Assembly (NCBI GenBank): GCA_002746535.1
Contig: NVWA01000021.1
Coordinates: forward strand, 16,655 to 80,654
Direction: 5' to 3'
Source: Planctomycetota bacterium
Lineage (GTDB): Bacteria > Planctomycetota > GCA-2746535
Length of the DNA: 64,000 nt
Each line of letters starts with the position of its first letter. Positions within the stretch are counted from its first letter, which is position 1. The translations under genes and the position numbers were made by a program. The notes under the pieces are model-generated. The model saw only the letters and a program-made list of their open reading frames with translations. It was not told the origin of the DNA and searched no databases. Shown here one piece after another: positions 16,309 to 26,243 of the stretch.

Positions 16309-18906
16309 ATGTTTAGAATTTATTTAGTCTTATTCTTTTTATGTATTAATTTTAATCATATATGTAGTAGTGAATCTTATGCCATAATTTTATCTACTCG
16401 CGCTGGTGATCAAAAGCAAAGTGATATTATCAAAGAGTATCATTTAAAAACCCGGCAAATATTGACTAAAGCAGGTTTTGAAAAGAATTGTATCTTGGAG
16501 TATTTTGAAAAAGGAAACCTTTCACTTCCGGGAACCAAAGAAGTAATTCGTAAAACAATCCTTGACGATCTAAAGGGCCTTGCCAATAAAGTAAAATCAG
16601 ATGATAAATTATGGATATTCCTTTATGGACATGCCAACTTTAATACCCGTGGCTATAGCATGGCTACCCAAGGAAAGCGATTAAAAGGAAAGGAGTTTGC
16701 CACAGCACTGGATTTTATTAAATGTGATCAAATTATTTTTTGTTTTAATCGGCAGGGGGTAGCTTTACTACCTTTATTAGCAAAAAAATCTCGCATTATA
16801 ATTTCAGCTACAAATCATATCAAACAGCTTAATCCGCCTCAATTACCAAAATATTTATTGCCAGCATGGCATCAAAACATCAAAAATAATATTTTGGATC
16901 TTGTGAAATCTTCTACAGATAACTTAGAAATGTATTTTAAAGAAAACAGTCTTGCCGTTTCAGAAGAAAGTCAGATTTTTGATGGAAAGATAAATAGTTA
17001 CCCACCTTATGATGATATTAATGATGGTGTGGTAAAGAAAACAATTTTGAAAGTAAATAAAAAGACTATTGCTAAATTAATTCCTAAAAAAGAAATTATC
17101 AATGGTCTCCCCGAATTACAAAAGCCAACCAAGATAACAATTTCAAAAATTACTCAAGCCCAAAAAAGTTTTATGTATTATAATGTTTATGATGCCTATT
17201 ATAAAAAAGATTATCAGTCTTTTTTAGTTAATAAAGATTTAGAAACACTCCATAGTTATGATCAAGAAATCTATATTGGAAATACCTCCGCTGTTGAGAA
17301 ATTTAAACGAAAACAATATATGGATGGAAGACCCTACAATGAGACCAATTTTAAAATCGTAAGAGTTATTTATCCAGATGGTTCTTATCGTGATTATTTA
17401 GGCAGTAAGTTTATTCAGAAGAAACTTAGCCTAGAGGTTAATCTGCCCAAGTTAACAAAAGGATGTCTTATTGTTCTTAATTATACTCAAGAAGTAAAAC
17501 CGCGGTATCAAATCCCTTTTTTCACTAAAAGTATATTCTTACAAAGTCTGTACCCTAAGGATGATTTTAAATTAACTTTGAGATATCCTAAAGACAAAGA
17601 ATATTTTTATAAACCCTATCATATTAAATTAACTTCCATCGTGAAGACAGAAGGCTATAGCAAGGTGATTGAGTATGATTCACATAAAATACCTGCATGG
17701 GAAATATTACCTTATGATGCCCCAACTAAAGAGTCTATGATGATGGTTGGGCTTACCAGTTTAAAAGATTGGAATGCATTTGTTAAGTGGGTTGACAGCA
17801 TAACCGAAGGAGCAGATGCTCTTGATGAAATCTCTAAAAAAATGGCCATTGATTTAACGAAAGGTGCTAAAACAGATACTGATAAAGTGAAGGCTATCTA
17901 TGATTTTTTATGTGAGTTAAGATATGTAACAACTCCAATAGGTGTAAGGGCATTTAGACCGCGCTTGCCATCTAAAGTTTGCGAGTCAAGATTTGGTGAT
18001 TGTAAAGATAAAGCCAATGCTTTAGTCGCCATGGCGGGTCATGTGGGTGTCAAAGGTTATTTTGTTTTATTAAATAGGATGTCAAGTACAGACAAAGATT
18101 TTCCTTCATGGCAGTTTAATCACGCCTTGGCATTTTTTCCTAAATTGAAAGGTTTTGGCAAAGGATTATGGCTTGATGCAACCGATGGCTCTACTCCTTT
18201 TGGAACGTTACCTATGGGTGATATTAATCGAGATGGACTGCTACTACTAAAACCAGGTTGCAAATTTAAAAGAGTGACCTCATCAAAAATTAATAAGAAT
18301 AAAATTTTACAAAAAATAGTATTAACAAGAAATAGTACTGGGATTGTCAAAGGAACGATTAATCAAGTAACGAGTGGATTTCTTGATTATCAATGGAAAC
18401 AAAAACTAAAAAGAAAAACCCCCTTGCAAAGAGAATATTTCTTACAGTCAGAACTGGACAAATGGATTAACCAATGTGATTTAAAAAGTTATACAATGTC
18501 TGATCTTTTAGACCTAAATAAAAAACTTGATTTAAATATTATGATAGAAAGCCAATACTTGGAGCTCACCCTTAATAAGCTACTTTTGCCTTACTTTCAA
18601 TTAGAACCATTTCGCATGGTTAAAAGATCCAAAACGATTAAATTCAATGATGGCCAACCTTTTGAAGTAGAGCAACATATAAAAATTGTAGGAGTTGAAT
18701 TAAAATTCCCGGAAAGAAAAAAAGAAATAGTTTCAAAGTGGTTTGATGTTTTCGTAGAATATACAAAAGGCTCAAATCAATGGAGTAGGGTTGTGCATTT
18801 AAATTTTAAATCAACCAGTATCAACTCAAATGAATATGAAGAAGTACGTAAAAAACTTCAATTATTAACAAAAGAATTATTTTATCATCAACTTGGGCCA
18901 CAATAG
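16309..18906 (+). CDS. clan CD protease-like domain fused to DUF3857-transglutaminase
   Basis: 865 residues from ATG 16309, where a signal peptide begins (MFRIYLVLFFLCINFNHICS). The frame extends to TTG 16273 without one. Residues 22-200 resemble the C13/caspase-like fold: a strand ending in H108 (IFLYGHANF) and a strand ending in C145 (IIFCFNRQG) followed by IIISATN, placed like the clan CD dyad. Residues 330-460 look like DUF3857. Residues 530-640 are a transglutaminase core with C565 (FGDCKDKA), H605 (FNHALAFF) and D623 (WLDATDG), a complete triad. It is the first gene of the operon, 20 bp before MoxR. A secreted protein-crosslinking or proteolytic role linked to the MoxR/VWA system is an inference. 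Confidence 0.85.
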   Translation: MFRIYLVLFFLCINFNHICSSESYAIILSTRAGDQKQSDIIKEYHLKTRQILTKAGFEKNCILEYFEKGNLSLPGTKEVIRKTILDDLKGLANKVKSDDKLWIFLYGHANFNTRGYSMATQGKRLKGKEFATALDFIKCDQIIFCFNRQGVALLPLLAKKSRIIISATNHIKQLNPPQLPKYLLPAWHQNIKNNILDLVKSSTDNLEMYFKENSLAVSEESQIFDGKINSYPPYDDINDGVVKKTILKVNKKTIAKLIPKKEIINGLPELQKPTKITISKITQAQKSFMYYNVYDAYYKKDYQSFLVNKDLETLHSYDQEIYIGNTSAVEKFKRKQYMDGRPYNETNFKIVRVIYPDGSYRDYLGSKFIQKKLSLEVNLPKLTKGCLIVLNYTQEVKPRYQIPFFTKSIFLQSLYPKDDFKLTLRYPKDKEYFYKPYHIKLTSIVKTEGYSKVIEYDSHKIPAWEILPYDAPTKESMMMVGLTSLKDWNAFVKWVDSITEGADALDEISKKMAIDLTKGAKTDTDKVKAIYDFLCELRYVTTPIGVRAFRPRLPSKVCESRFGDCKDKANALVAMAGHVGVKGYFVLLNRMSSTDKDFPSWQFNHALAFFPKLKGFGKGLWLDATDGSTPFGTLPMGDINRDGLLLLKPGCKFKRVTSSKINKNKILQKIVLTRNSTGIVKGTINQVTSGFLDYQWKQKLKRKTPLQREYFLQSELDKWINQCDLKSYTMSDLLDLNKKLDLNIMIESQYLELTLNKLLLPYFQLEPFRMVKRSKTIKFNDGQPFEVEQHIKIVGVELKFPERKKEIVSKWFDVFVEYTKGSNQWSRVVHLNFKSTSINSNEYEEVRKKLQLLTKELFYHQLGPQ

Positions 18907-18926
18907 GTCTTTAAAAAGGAGAAAAA

Positions 18927-19931
18927 ATGTTTGGCGAAAATACACCTGAATCAAATGACTATGAGGCCTTATTAAAAACTTTACCGGATATGTTTATTAA
19001 AATTCGTGCTGAATTACACAAAAAAATTATCGGCCAAGATGTCGTCATTAATCAATTGTTATCAGCAATGTTTTGCCGTGGTCACTGTCTTTTGATAGGT
19101 GTGCCGGGTTTGGCAAAAACTCTTTTAATTAGAACGCTATCAGAAATATCTGATATGGATTTTAATCGAATTCAATTTACACCAGATATGATGCCAAGTG
19201 ATATTACGGGTGTTGAGATTTTAGAAGAATCAGACACATCGAATCATCGAGAATTTAAATTTTCTAAAGGTCCTATCTTTACCCAATTATTGTTAGCGGA
19301 TGAAATCAATAGAACACCACCAAAGACTCAGGCAGCTTTGCTAGAGGCCATGCAAGAGCAGCGGGTAACTGTGGCAGGTAAAAGCTATCATTTAGAAAGT
19401 CCTTTCTTTGTGTTGGCCACCCAGAATCCTATTGAGCAAGAAGGTACCTACCCATTGCCCGAAGCGCAATTGGATAGATTCATGTTTAGTCTGAATGTTG
19501 GTTATCCAAAATTTGAAGAAGAAGTTGAAATCCTACAGAGAACGACTCGTGATGAAGTTTCTGAAATGTCACATGTATTAACAAAAGAAGAGATTATTGC
19601 TTACCAGGCGGCCATTAGGCAAATACCTGTCCCCGCATCTGTAGCAGAATTTGCTGTCAAGCTTGTATGTGCTAGCAGACCCACGGGTAAAGATATTCTT
19701 CCTGTTGTAAAAAAATATGTTCAGTGGGGCGCTGGTCCTAGGGCTTCCCAATATTTGGCTCTGGCCGGTAAAGTATTTGCGGCTTTATCAGGTAGATTTA
19801 ATGTTTCTGTCGATGATATTAAAAATGCTGCTCATCCGGTATTGCGTCATCGAATTTTATTAAATTATCATGCGGAAGCAGACCATATGTCAGTTGATGA
19901 TGTCATTAATGAAATATTAAAGGCTCTTTAA
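18927..19931 (+). CDS. MoxR-family AAA+ ATPase
   Basis: 334 residues, typical for the family. Walker A is GVPGLAKT at 58-65 and Walker B is LLLADEINRTPPKTQ with D125-E126. LATQNPIEQEGTYPLPEAQLDRF is split by sensor 1, and the lid domain keeps GAGPRASQ near 270. MoxR ATPases act as cytoplasmic chaperones that mature or insert partners carrying VWA domains. The partners are encoded right behind it: DUF58, then the BatA-type and VWA membrane proteins. AAAAAGGAG precedes the ATG. The gene after it starts 2 bp downstream. Confidence 0.95.
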   Translation: MFGENTPESNDYEALLKTLPDMFIKIRAELHKKIIGQDVVINQLLSAMFCRGHCLLIGVPGLAKTLLIRTLSEISDMDFNRIQFTPDMMPSDITGVEILEESDTSNHREFKFSKGPIFTQLLLADEINRTPPKTQAALLEAMQEQRVTVAGKSYHLESPFFVLATQNPIEQEGTYPLPEAQLDRFMFSLNVGYPKFEEEVEILQRTTRDEVSEMSHVLTKEEIIAYQAAIRQIPVPASVAEFAVKLVCASRPTGKDILPVVKKYVQWGAGPRASQYLALAGKVFAALSGRFNVSVDDIKNAAHPVLRHRILLNYHAEADHMSVDDVINEILKAL

Positions 19932-19933
19932 TC

Positions 19934-20842
19934 ATGATGAATAGCTCCTTATATTCTGAATACATCGATTTAGAATTGTTGAGTCGTCTGCCCAGTCTTG
20001 AGATCCAAGCAAAGTTTTTAGTAGCCGGTTTTTTAAATGGATTACATCGAAGTCCATATAAGGGTTACAATGTTGAGTTTAAAGAATATCGGGCTTATCA
20101 GCCAGGTGATGAGCCAAAGCTCATTGATTGGAAAGCTTATGCTCGTTCTGATCGACTGAATGTGAAGCTTCATGAAGAAGAAACAAATTTACAAACTTTT
20201 CTGCTTGTAGATCGCAGTAAATCTATGGATTATAAAAGCGAAAGAGCCTACTTCAGTAAATGGGAGTATGCTAGAGCATTAACGGCAGCACTCACCATGT
20301 TTTTATTCAAGCAAAAAGATGCTGTTGGTATGGGAATCATTGATGGTGGAACATTTAATTTTATGAAACCCAGTTTAAAGTTAAGTCATTATCGTTTGAT
20401 GATGTCTGCTTTGCATAAAAAGCCACAAGGTGGTAAATGCAGTATGACTGGTGGCTTATCTATTTTAAAAAATTTGGTCAAGCCGCGATCAATTATAATT
20501 CTTTTTTCAGACTTTTATGAAGATTTAGATAAATTGGAAAAGGCGTTGAACTATTTCAGCTTTAAACATTGCGAGGTACTTCTTTTTCATATTCTTGATC
20601 CAGTAGAAGCTGATTTTAAATTTGAAGATCCTCTTTTATTGCAGGAGCTTGAAGGTGGCGAAAAATTAACATTAAGTCCTGATTTAATTAGGAAAGATTA
20701 TCTCAAAGCAATGAATGCCCATAAAGATAAACTTAAAAAAATTGTTCACCAGATACGTGGTGACTTTATTGAAATAACTTCCGAGACACCTCCCTTAGAA
20801 ATTCTTAGTGCCTATTTGGCAAAACGAAAGGGGATGATGTAA
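19934..20842 (+). CDS. DUF58 (VWA-like) protein, MoxR partner
   Basis: 302 residues. The DUF58 signature is clear: YRAYQPGDEPKLIDWKAYARSDRLNVKLHEEET is present in pieces around residues 52-85, followed by LLVDRSKSMDY, where D93-x-S-x-S resembles a metal-ion-dependent adhesion site. It has no signal peptide or membrane helix. Such proteins follow MoxR in most phyla and are thought to link the ATPase to the membrane VWA proteins. There are two ATG codons in tandem at 19934. The stop codon overlaps the next ATG by one base (TAATG), so the two are translationally coupled. Confidence 0.93.
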   Translation: MMNSSLYSEYIDLELLSRLPSLEIQAKFLVAGFLNGLHRSPYKGYNVEFKEYRAYQPGDEPKLIDWKAYARSDRLNVKLHEEETNLQTFLLVDRSKSMDYKSERAYFSKWEYARALTAALTMFLFKQKDAVGMGIIDGGTFNFMKPSLKLSHYRLMMSALHKKPQGGKCSMTGGLSILKNLVKPRSIIILFSDFYEDLDKLEKALNYFSFKHCEVLLFHILDPVEADFKFEDPLLLQELEGGEKLTLSPDLIRKDYLKAMNAHKDKLKKIVHQIRGDFIEITSETPPLEILSAYLAKRKGMM

Positions 20843-22800
20843 TGATTTTAGGTTTTGCCGGATTTATGTTGGGGGCTTTAGGGATTGCTGTGCCTGTCAT
20901 TCTGCATTTGATAAAGAAAAAACCTAAAGAGATTCAACTTTTTCCTTCCTTCATGTTTTTGAGAGAAACTGTTGCTGATAAGCAGAGCCGAAATAATATT
21001 TTTAAATGGTTAATACTTTTGTTGCGAACGCTTATTTTATTGATGATTGCTTTAGCATTTGCAAGGCCTTTCTTTCCTGAAGTTACAGAGAAAGCCAAGA
21101 AGGCAACCATTATTCTCTGGGATAATTCTTTTAGTATGGATGCAAAACCCATTCAAAGAGAAATGGAAGTCTTTTTTAATGATGAAATTGAAAAGGTTTC
21201 TGCTGATAACCCAATTTTATTGGGATTTGTAAATGATAAAGTTATTTGGAGTAATGAAAATTTTACTATTCACAAGAGTGATTTGTTGCGGGATTTTAAA
21301 GCGAGAGAAAAGTTGTTGAGTATCAGTGATTTTGAAAAGGCGCTCCATGCTGCTGACAGAAAACTTAAAGAACTTCATGTTTCCGAAAAGGAAATTATTG
21401 TCTTTACGGATCATCAGCGATTACCTTGGCGAAAATTAAAACTTCAAAACAAATTAAGTCCTGGAGTTACATTAAGAATCCTTAAGCCTCATAAACCTGG
21501 ATTTAAAAACGTTAGCATTGAACAAACCAAATTAATAACGCCATTTATGGAGAGCACAAAGACCGTTGATCTTAAGATAAAAATTAATAATTTCTGTCGT
21601 GTAGAGATGCCATGCAAGGTTTATATTACTCACAGCGATAAATCACTGAAACCCATTGATATGAATTTAAAGGCCTATCAAATTAATGAACTTATTGTGA
21701 CCTTACAAGTTGATGGTTCTAAACCATTAGCAGGTATTGTGAAAATTGTGGTTAAGGACGATTTAGAAGAGGATAATCAGAATTGGTTTTCTGCAAATCC
21801 GGAAAAGAATTATAATTGTTTAATGACTTCCTTAGATAAGAATAAGATTGACTATCTTGCACTTGCTTTAAAAGCTTCTGAGAAAGCATCAAGCTTAGTG
21901 CTTTCTAAAATAAATACTGACACTAGCGATGTTGACCTACTTAAAGCGAATGTCTTAATTTTACGAGAAGGTCTCAGTGCTAATAAAGCTTATCTGAAAA
22001 AGCTAAAAGAGTTGATTGAAAAAGGGAAGCCTGTCATCAGTATCCTGAATGAATCAGTTGCAATGAAGAAATGGCTTAAATTATTTAAAATAAAAGTTAA
22101 GAAGAATAAAATAGGTAATACCCATTTTGGAAATATTAATTTTGATCATGGGATTTTTAAGAAGTTTTTAGATGTAAAAATAGGCAGTCTTTATGACATC
22201 GTATTTTTTGATACACAATCATTGGAATTTCCTTTGGGATCAAAAACAATCGCCACATTTGAAAATGGTAGTCCGGCAATTGTTGAAATGAAAATTGGGA
22301 AGGGCATACACATCATCGTGTGTAGTTCCATTGATCGTAATAAAACTGATTGGATGGTTAAAGGAACTTTTCTTCCATTTTGTAGAGAAGTCATCGCCTT
22401 TTGTCTTCAGAAAAAAGTAGAAGATATTTGGACTGTAGGACAAAGGTCAGCAAAAATTAAAACGTTTGATACAGCTGTTGAATTAAAAACTAAGAAAGAA
22501 ACAAAGGTAATTAATAATAGAATTGTTTTTAGTTCTCCTGGTCATTATGTGATTAAGGGGAAAGATTTTTCAAATCTTATTAGTGTAAATTTGCCTAGGG
22601 AAGAATCAGATCCTTTATTATTAAAAACAGCTATTGATGTTAGAAAATTAATCTCAACTGAAGTGGAGGTTGAGATGCCAACAGTTGGGTCGTTAACTGA
22701 AAATGAAAAGAAGGATGAGTTTATCTGGTGGGTAATTTTAATCGTTTGTTTTGGACTAATGTTTAGTGAGATGTTTTTATCCAACAGAACCGCTATTTAG
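20842..22800 (+). CDS. BatA-type membrane protein with VWA domain
   Basis: 652 residues. The N-terminal 80 residues form the BatA domain: LGALGIAVPVILHLIKKK, a short loop with LFPSFMFL, and a second helix LLRTLILLMIALAFARPF. A VWA-type domain follows with WDNSFSMD (D94-x-S-x-S). Residues 330-560 look like a glutamine-amidotransferase-like or similar alpha/beta fold, and a C-terminal helix near 625-645 returns to the membrane. This layout is typical of the aerotolerance-like BatA proteins of Verrucomicrobia and Bacteroidetes. Its central domain would face the periplasm. It is coupled to DUF58 by a one-base overlap. Confidence 0.88.
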   Translation: MILGFAGFMLGALGIAVPVILHLIKKKPKEIQLFPSFMFLRETVADKQSRNNIFKWLILLLRTLILLMIALAFARPFFPEVTEKAKKATIILWDNSFSMDAKPIQREMEVFFNDEIEKVSADNPILLGFVNDKVIWSNENFTIHKSDLLRDFKAREKLLSISDFEKALHAADRKLKELHVSEKEIIVFTDHQRLPWRKLKLQNKLSPGVTLRILKPHKPGFKNVSIEQTKLITPFMESTKTVDLKIKINNFCRVEMPCKVYITHSDKSLKPIDMNLKAYQINELIVTLQVDGSKPLAGIVKIVVKDDLEEDNQNWFSANPEKNYNCLMTSLDKNKIDYLALALKASEKASSLVLSKINTDTSDVDLLKANVLILREGLSANKAYLKKLKELIEKGKPVISILNESVAMKKWLKLFKIKVKKNKIGNTHFGNINFDHGIFKKFLDVKIGSLYDIVFFDTQSLEFPLGSKTIATFENGSPAIVEMKIGKGIHIIVCSSIDRNKTDWMVKGTFLPFCREVIAFCLQKKVEDIWTVGQRSAKIKTFDTAVELKTKKETKVINNRIVFSSPGHYVIKGKDFSNLISVNLPREESDPLLLKTAIDVRKLISTEVEVEMPTVGSLTENEKKDEFIWWVILIVCFGLMFSEMFLSNRTAI

Positions 22801-22808
22801 GAATTGTA

Positions 22809-24179
22809 ATGAGTGAGAATATTTTAAAAAAATCAGAACTGATGGCTAATTGGAAATGCCATCTGCAACAAAATAAATTTCTTAAGCCCTTGATTTTAAT
22901 TTGTATTATTTTTTTGATTGCCACTTATTACTGTCTTTTCGCACCTGATAATTATACGGTGGGTGATGGCATTGTAATTGTTTTATCTTCAATGATTATT
23001 GGTATCGTTTCGAGTCTTATTATTTTTATTGTTACAGTAACCTATGGTTCAGCTAATGCAAAAGATGTTGTGACTGAATTTGATTCCGGAAATGCTGGTG
23101 AGAATAGACTTGAAGCAAATCTTGAATTAAAAAATACGAATCATCCTTTAAAAAATGCACAAGAAAATGAAATGTTTAGTAATTATCCTACGATAAAAAA
23201 TAGTTCATGGCCTTTCTGGAGAATTTCCATATGTATTTTTCTAGTTTTATTAATTGGGATTCAGTTTACAGAATTAAATATTCTCACGGATAGTCTAAAA
23301 GAATCAGATGCAAATCGAAAGGTAATTCTTAAAAATAAAATACTACTTGATGAAAAGAAAATATTAGAGGAGAAGAAATTAGCTGAAGAGAAAATAAAAA
23401 ATGAAGATCCAGCTGTCAAAAAAGAGAAAGCGATTAAAAAGCTTTTAGATGACTCAGCATTAAAGCTTACAGGACCACGTTCAGAAATGTCAGCAACTGT
23501 ACTAGATGAAATTGTCTGGTCTGGCATTGCAAATGCCCCGCATGGATTTAAATCTTTAAATCTGGATGTTTTTAAAAACGGTGAATTGAAAGCATCTATT
23601 CCTCTAGACGATGACTTGCTTAATAAAGAAGGAAAGCTAAAACTGGAAGAAGAGCTATTGTTGGATGAACTAGGGCTAGAAAGCTATGACATTGTGACTT
23701 ATGTTTTGATGGGGGATCTCAATGGCATTGAGGGAGAAAAAATTCAAATAAACAGTAACCCACATTTTATACAAATAATTCCATTGGCTGAAGAAAGAAA
23801 ATATTTTGAGAAAGATGGGGAAGCACCTGAAGGTCAAAAAGGTAAAGCGGGGAAGTTAAAAAAAGCATTTAGGAAATTAATGGCAATGATAAAACTTCAG
23901 ATTCTATTGACTAGAGCTACTTACAATGCAAAAGCATCAAGAATTGATATTAAAAGTCCGGTTATTCAAAAGCAACTGAAAATATTAATTAAGGAGCAGG
24001 CCGGACTAGTAGATGATATAGAAGATATTTTAGAAAATGTTCCACCAGAAAAGATGAGTCCATTGTTCTCAGAAAGCTTGAAAAAAGCAAAAGGATCGAT
24101 GAAGGAAGCGGAGTCGTTTTTATTGGGTAATGAAGTTAATATAAATTCAAATAGGTTAAAAGGTGTTCAAGATGAATAA
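22809..24179 (+). CDS. membrane protein of the MoxR operon, unknown function
   Basis: 456 residues, no confident family. Helices appear near 26-44, 52-76 and 135-155. After them comes a charged helical segment (LDEKKILEEKKLAEEKIKNE, about 175-200), then a beta-rich part near 230-330 (a domain that could contact partner proteins), and a helical C-terminus rich in Lys. Its position matches the poorly conserved membrane subunit often found between BatA-like and VWA genes. It overlaps the next gene by eight bases (ATGAATAA), so the two products are probably made in fixed ratio. Confidence 0.75.
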   Translation: MSENILKKSELMANWKCHLQQNKFLKPLILICIIFLIATYYCLFAPDNYTVGDGIVIVLSSMIIGIVSSLIIFIVTVTYGSANAKDVVTEFDSGNAGENRLEANLELKNTNHPLKNAQENEMFSNYPTIKNSSWPFWRISICIFLVLLIGIQFTELNILTDSLKESDANRKVILKNKILLDEKKILEEKKLAEEKIKNEDPAVKKEKAIKKLLDDSALKLTGPRSEMSATVLDEIVWSGIANAPHGFKSLNLDVFKNGELKASIPLDDDLLNKEGKLKLEEELLLDELGLESYDIVTYVLMGDLNGIEGEKIQINSNPHFIQIIPLAEERKYFEKDGEAPEGQKGKAGKLKKAFRKLMAMIKLQILLTRATYNAKASRIDIKSPVIQKQLKILIKEQAGLVDDIEDILENVPPEKMSPLFSESLKKAKGSMKEAESFLLGNEVNINSNRLKGVQDE

Positions 24180-26238
24180 ATTATTTTTTGCTGGTTTGAC
24201 TGTATGCTGTTTAGTTGGAATATGCTGTGGAGAGCTGCCTGCTCAAGATAGTTCCGAAAAGAAAGAAAATATTGTTAAACCTATTTATGGGGAAGCCGTT
24301 AAAAAACAACAGGAGTCTCTCGGTCACTTATCCGCAGCTTTAAAAGAAATCAGAAAAGTAATACTTAAAGTTAAAGGCAAAGATCCTGCTCCAAAACCTA
24401 AAGATCCTTTTGATCAAAAACAACAATATCGGAGACCAAAATTAGATCCTAAAGAGAATCCCGAATATCAGTTGAAAAGAATTATTCAAAAAGAAGCAGA
24501 GGTTATTGATCAGTTAAAAGAAATAGTAAAAGCTAATAAAAAGAATGTTTTAAGAAAGTCTGAATTAAAAGGGAAGTTTGCCGTAGAAGAAAAGAATGAT
24601 CCTCGGGCAAGATCGGCTGAAGGCAAAAAAGGCGAAGGTAAAAAAGGTGAAGGTAAAAAAGGCGAAGGTAAAAAAGGCGAAGGCAAAAAAGGCGAAGGCA
24701 AAAAAGGTGAAGGCAAAAAAGGCGAAGGCAAAAAAGGCGAAGGCAAAAAAGGTGAAGGTAAGGGCAAAGGAAAAGGTAAGGGAAAAGGCGAAGGTAAAGG
24801 CAAAGGAAAAGGCAAAGGCAAAGGCGAAGGAAAAGGCAAAGGAGAAGGAAAAGGCAAAGGAGAAGGAAAAGGCAAAGGCGAAGGCAAAGGCGAAGGCAAA
24901 GGCAAAGGAAAAGGAAAAGGCGAAGGAAAAGGCAAAGGCGAAGGAAAAGGCAAAGGCGAAGGCAAAGGAAAAGGAAAAGGTAAAGGTGAGGGTGAAGGAC
25001 AGGGAAGTGGCAAAGGAACTGCAATTAAGCCAGCAAATAGCAAGCAGGCTGGAACGAAAAAGCCTTTATCGGCCAAGAATAAAAAGAATTCCTCTCAAAA
25101 ACCAAGTGAATCTCCTGACGGTAAAGATCCTGTCAAAAAAGAAGTCAGCTTAAAAGAGCTAGCCGCAATGCAGAGTGCTATATCCAATAAATTAAATGCA
25201 TTGAAAGAAAAGTTAAAACTATCAGAGGGCAATAAAGAGAAATTAAAGAAAGCATTAATCGCCAGCCAAAATTCAGAAAAGGCATTGCAGTCTGAGGATC
25301 CAAAAAAAGCATTGGCGGAAGCAGAAAAATCGCGATCGAAAACTCAACAAGCATTAAAAAACATACAAAAGAAAAGTGATAAGGAAACTCAAAAAGAATT
25401 AGACTCAACTCATAAAAAGCTTAATAAAATCGAAAGAGATCTTGCTGTTGAAAAAGTTGAAAAAGCGACAGAGAAGTTGCAGAAAATGCTAGAAGAATTG
25501 AGTAAGCAGGTAGAAAAGCAACATAAAGAAGGTTCACTTAAGAATACTAAAAAGTTGGATGAATTGAGAGAAGAGCTTGATGAAATTGATAATAATGAAA
25601 AGAAAAGTCCGATAAACTCAATAAATACTAAAAAGAATGGAGACGAGCCTACTGAAGAAAATGTGAAAAAAATGAAAGAAAGGTTGGCTCAGGAAAAAGA
25701 TAAACTTGCTGATAAAAAAACAAGAATGGCGAAAGCTCTTCAAAAACTAAAACAATTAAAATCTCAACTTGATTTATTAAAAGATAGAATGGATAAATCA
25801 AAAGAAGAAGAATTACAAAAGCTTTTAGAAAACATTGAAGTTGCACAACAGGATTTGCAGCGAAGTCAGGAGGATTCTGGCAAGCCCAAGCAAGGGAAGT
25901 CAGGTAAACCCGGTAAAGGAGGAGCCCCTTTAAGCAAAAAGAAATCTAGTTCACCAGGTAGAACAAAAAACGTGATTCATCAGGATTTAAAGAAGACAAT
26001 GAACAATTTATTTGCCGGCTCTGGCAAGGTGAATCGCTTTGAATCGAAAGAAGCTGTAGAGTCTTTAAATCGTTTGAGTACCCAATTAAAAGAATTAATC
26101 ATTGTTAGTAATCAAAAATTGAAATCGATGGATGAAAAAGAGTTTTCTATAGAATTTGATGAAGAGGGTGTTCCTGTTGAATATATAAAAGATACGGCAA
26201 AGTATTTTGAACAATTATCTGAAAAGAAAATAAAGTAG
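24172..26238 (+). CDS. secreted helical protein with a Gly-Lys-Glu repeat tract
   Basis: 688 residues from ATG 24172. The frame's GTG at 24163 is rejected because ATG 24172 gives a normal signal peptide (MNKLFFAGLTVCCLVGICCG) and an eight-base overlap with the preceding gene. Residues 40-140 are helical. Residues 150-280 are almost pure Gly, Lys and Glu: nine copies of EGKKG, then runs of GKGKGEG. Residues 300-610 are long charged coiled coil, with a second basic Gly/Pro patch near 570-600. I know of no named family. A highly extended basic tether that binds peptidoglycan, polysaccharide or nucleic acid is possible. Lys-rich repeats are also ideal substrates for the transglutaminase encoded first in this operon (inference). 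Confidence 0.8.
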   Translation: MNKLFFAGLTVCCLVGICCGELPAQDSSEKKENIVKPIYGEAVKKQQESLGHLSAALKEIRKVILKVKGKDPAPKPKDPFDQKQQYRRPKLDPKENPEYQLKRIIQKEAEVIDQLKEIVKANKKNVLRKSELKGKFAVEEKNDPRARSAEGKKGEGKKGEGKKGEGKKGEGKKGEGKKGEGKKGEGKKGEGKKGEGKGKGKGKGKGEGKGKGKGKGKGEGKGKGEGKGKGEGKGKGEGKGEGKGKGKGKGEGKGKGEGKGKGEGKGKGKGKGEGEGQGSGKGTAIKPANSKQAGTKKPLSAKNKKNSSQKPSESPDGKDPVKKEVSLKELAAMQSAISNKLNALKEKLKLSEGNKEKLKKALIASQNSEKALQSEDPKKALAEAEKSRSKTQQALKNIQKKSDKETQKELDSTHKKLNKIERDLAVEKVEKATEKLQKMLEELSKQVEKQHKEGSLKNTKKLDELREELDEIDNNEKKSPINSINTKKNGDEPTEENVKKMKERLAQEKDKLADKKTRMAKALQKLKQLKSQLDLLKDRMDKSKEEELQKLLENIEVAQQDLQRSQEDSGKPKQGKSGKPGKGGAPLSKKKSSSPGRTKNVIHQDLKKTMNNLFAGSGKVNRFESKEAVESLNRLSTQLKELIIVSNQKLKSMDEKEFSIEFDEEGVPVEYIKDTAKYFEQLSEKKIK
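24619..25014 (+). repeat. in-gene tandem repeat: nine 15 bp units, then 6-12 bp units
   Basis: From 24619 to 24753 there are nine copies of GAAGGNAAAAAAGGN (EGKKG), differing only at third codon positions. The tract then changes to GGCAAAGGAAAA/GGCGAAGGC-type units (GKGKGEG) up to about 25014. The tract lacks stop codons in several frames on both strands, which produces long false reading frames. It should be prone to slippage, with copy number differing between strains. Confidence 0.95.
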
Positions 26239-26243
26239 AGCTT

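Noticed and set aside
24510-25153. Long open frames in other phases across the repeat tract (Pro/Ser/Leu-rich on the minus strand, Lys/Ala-rich on the plus strand)
   Set aside because: They arise only because the GAAGGNAAAAAAGGN-type repeat lacks stop codons. The EGKKG frame continues into well-structured protein on both sides.
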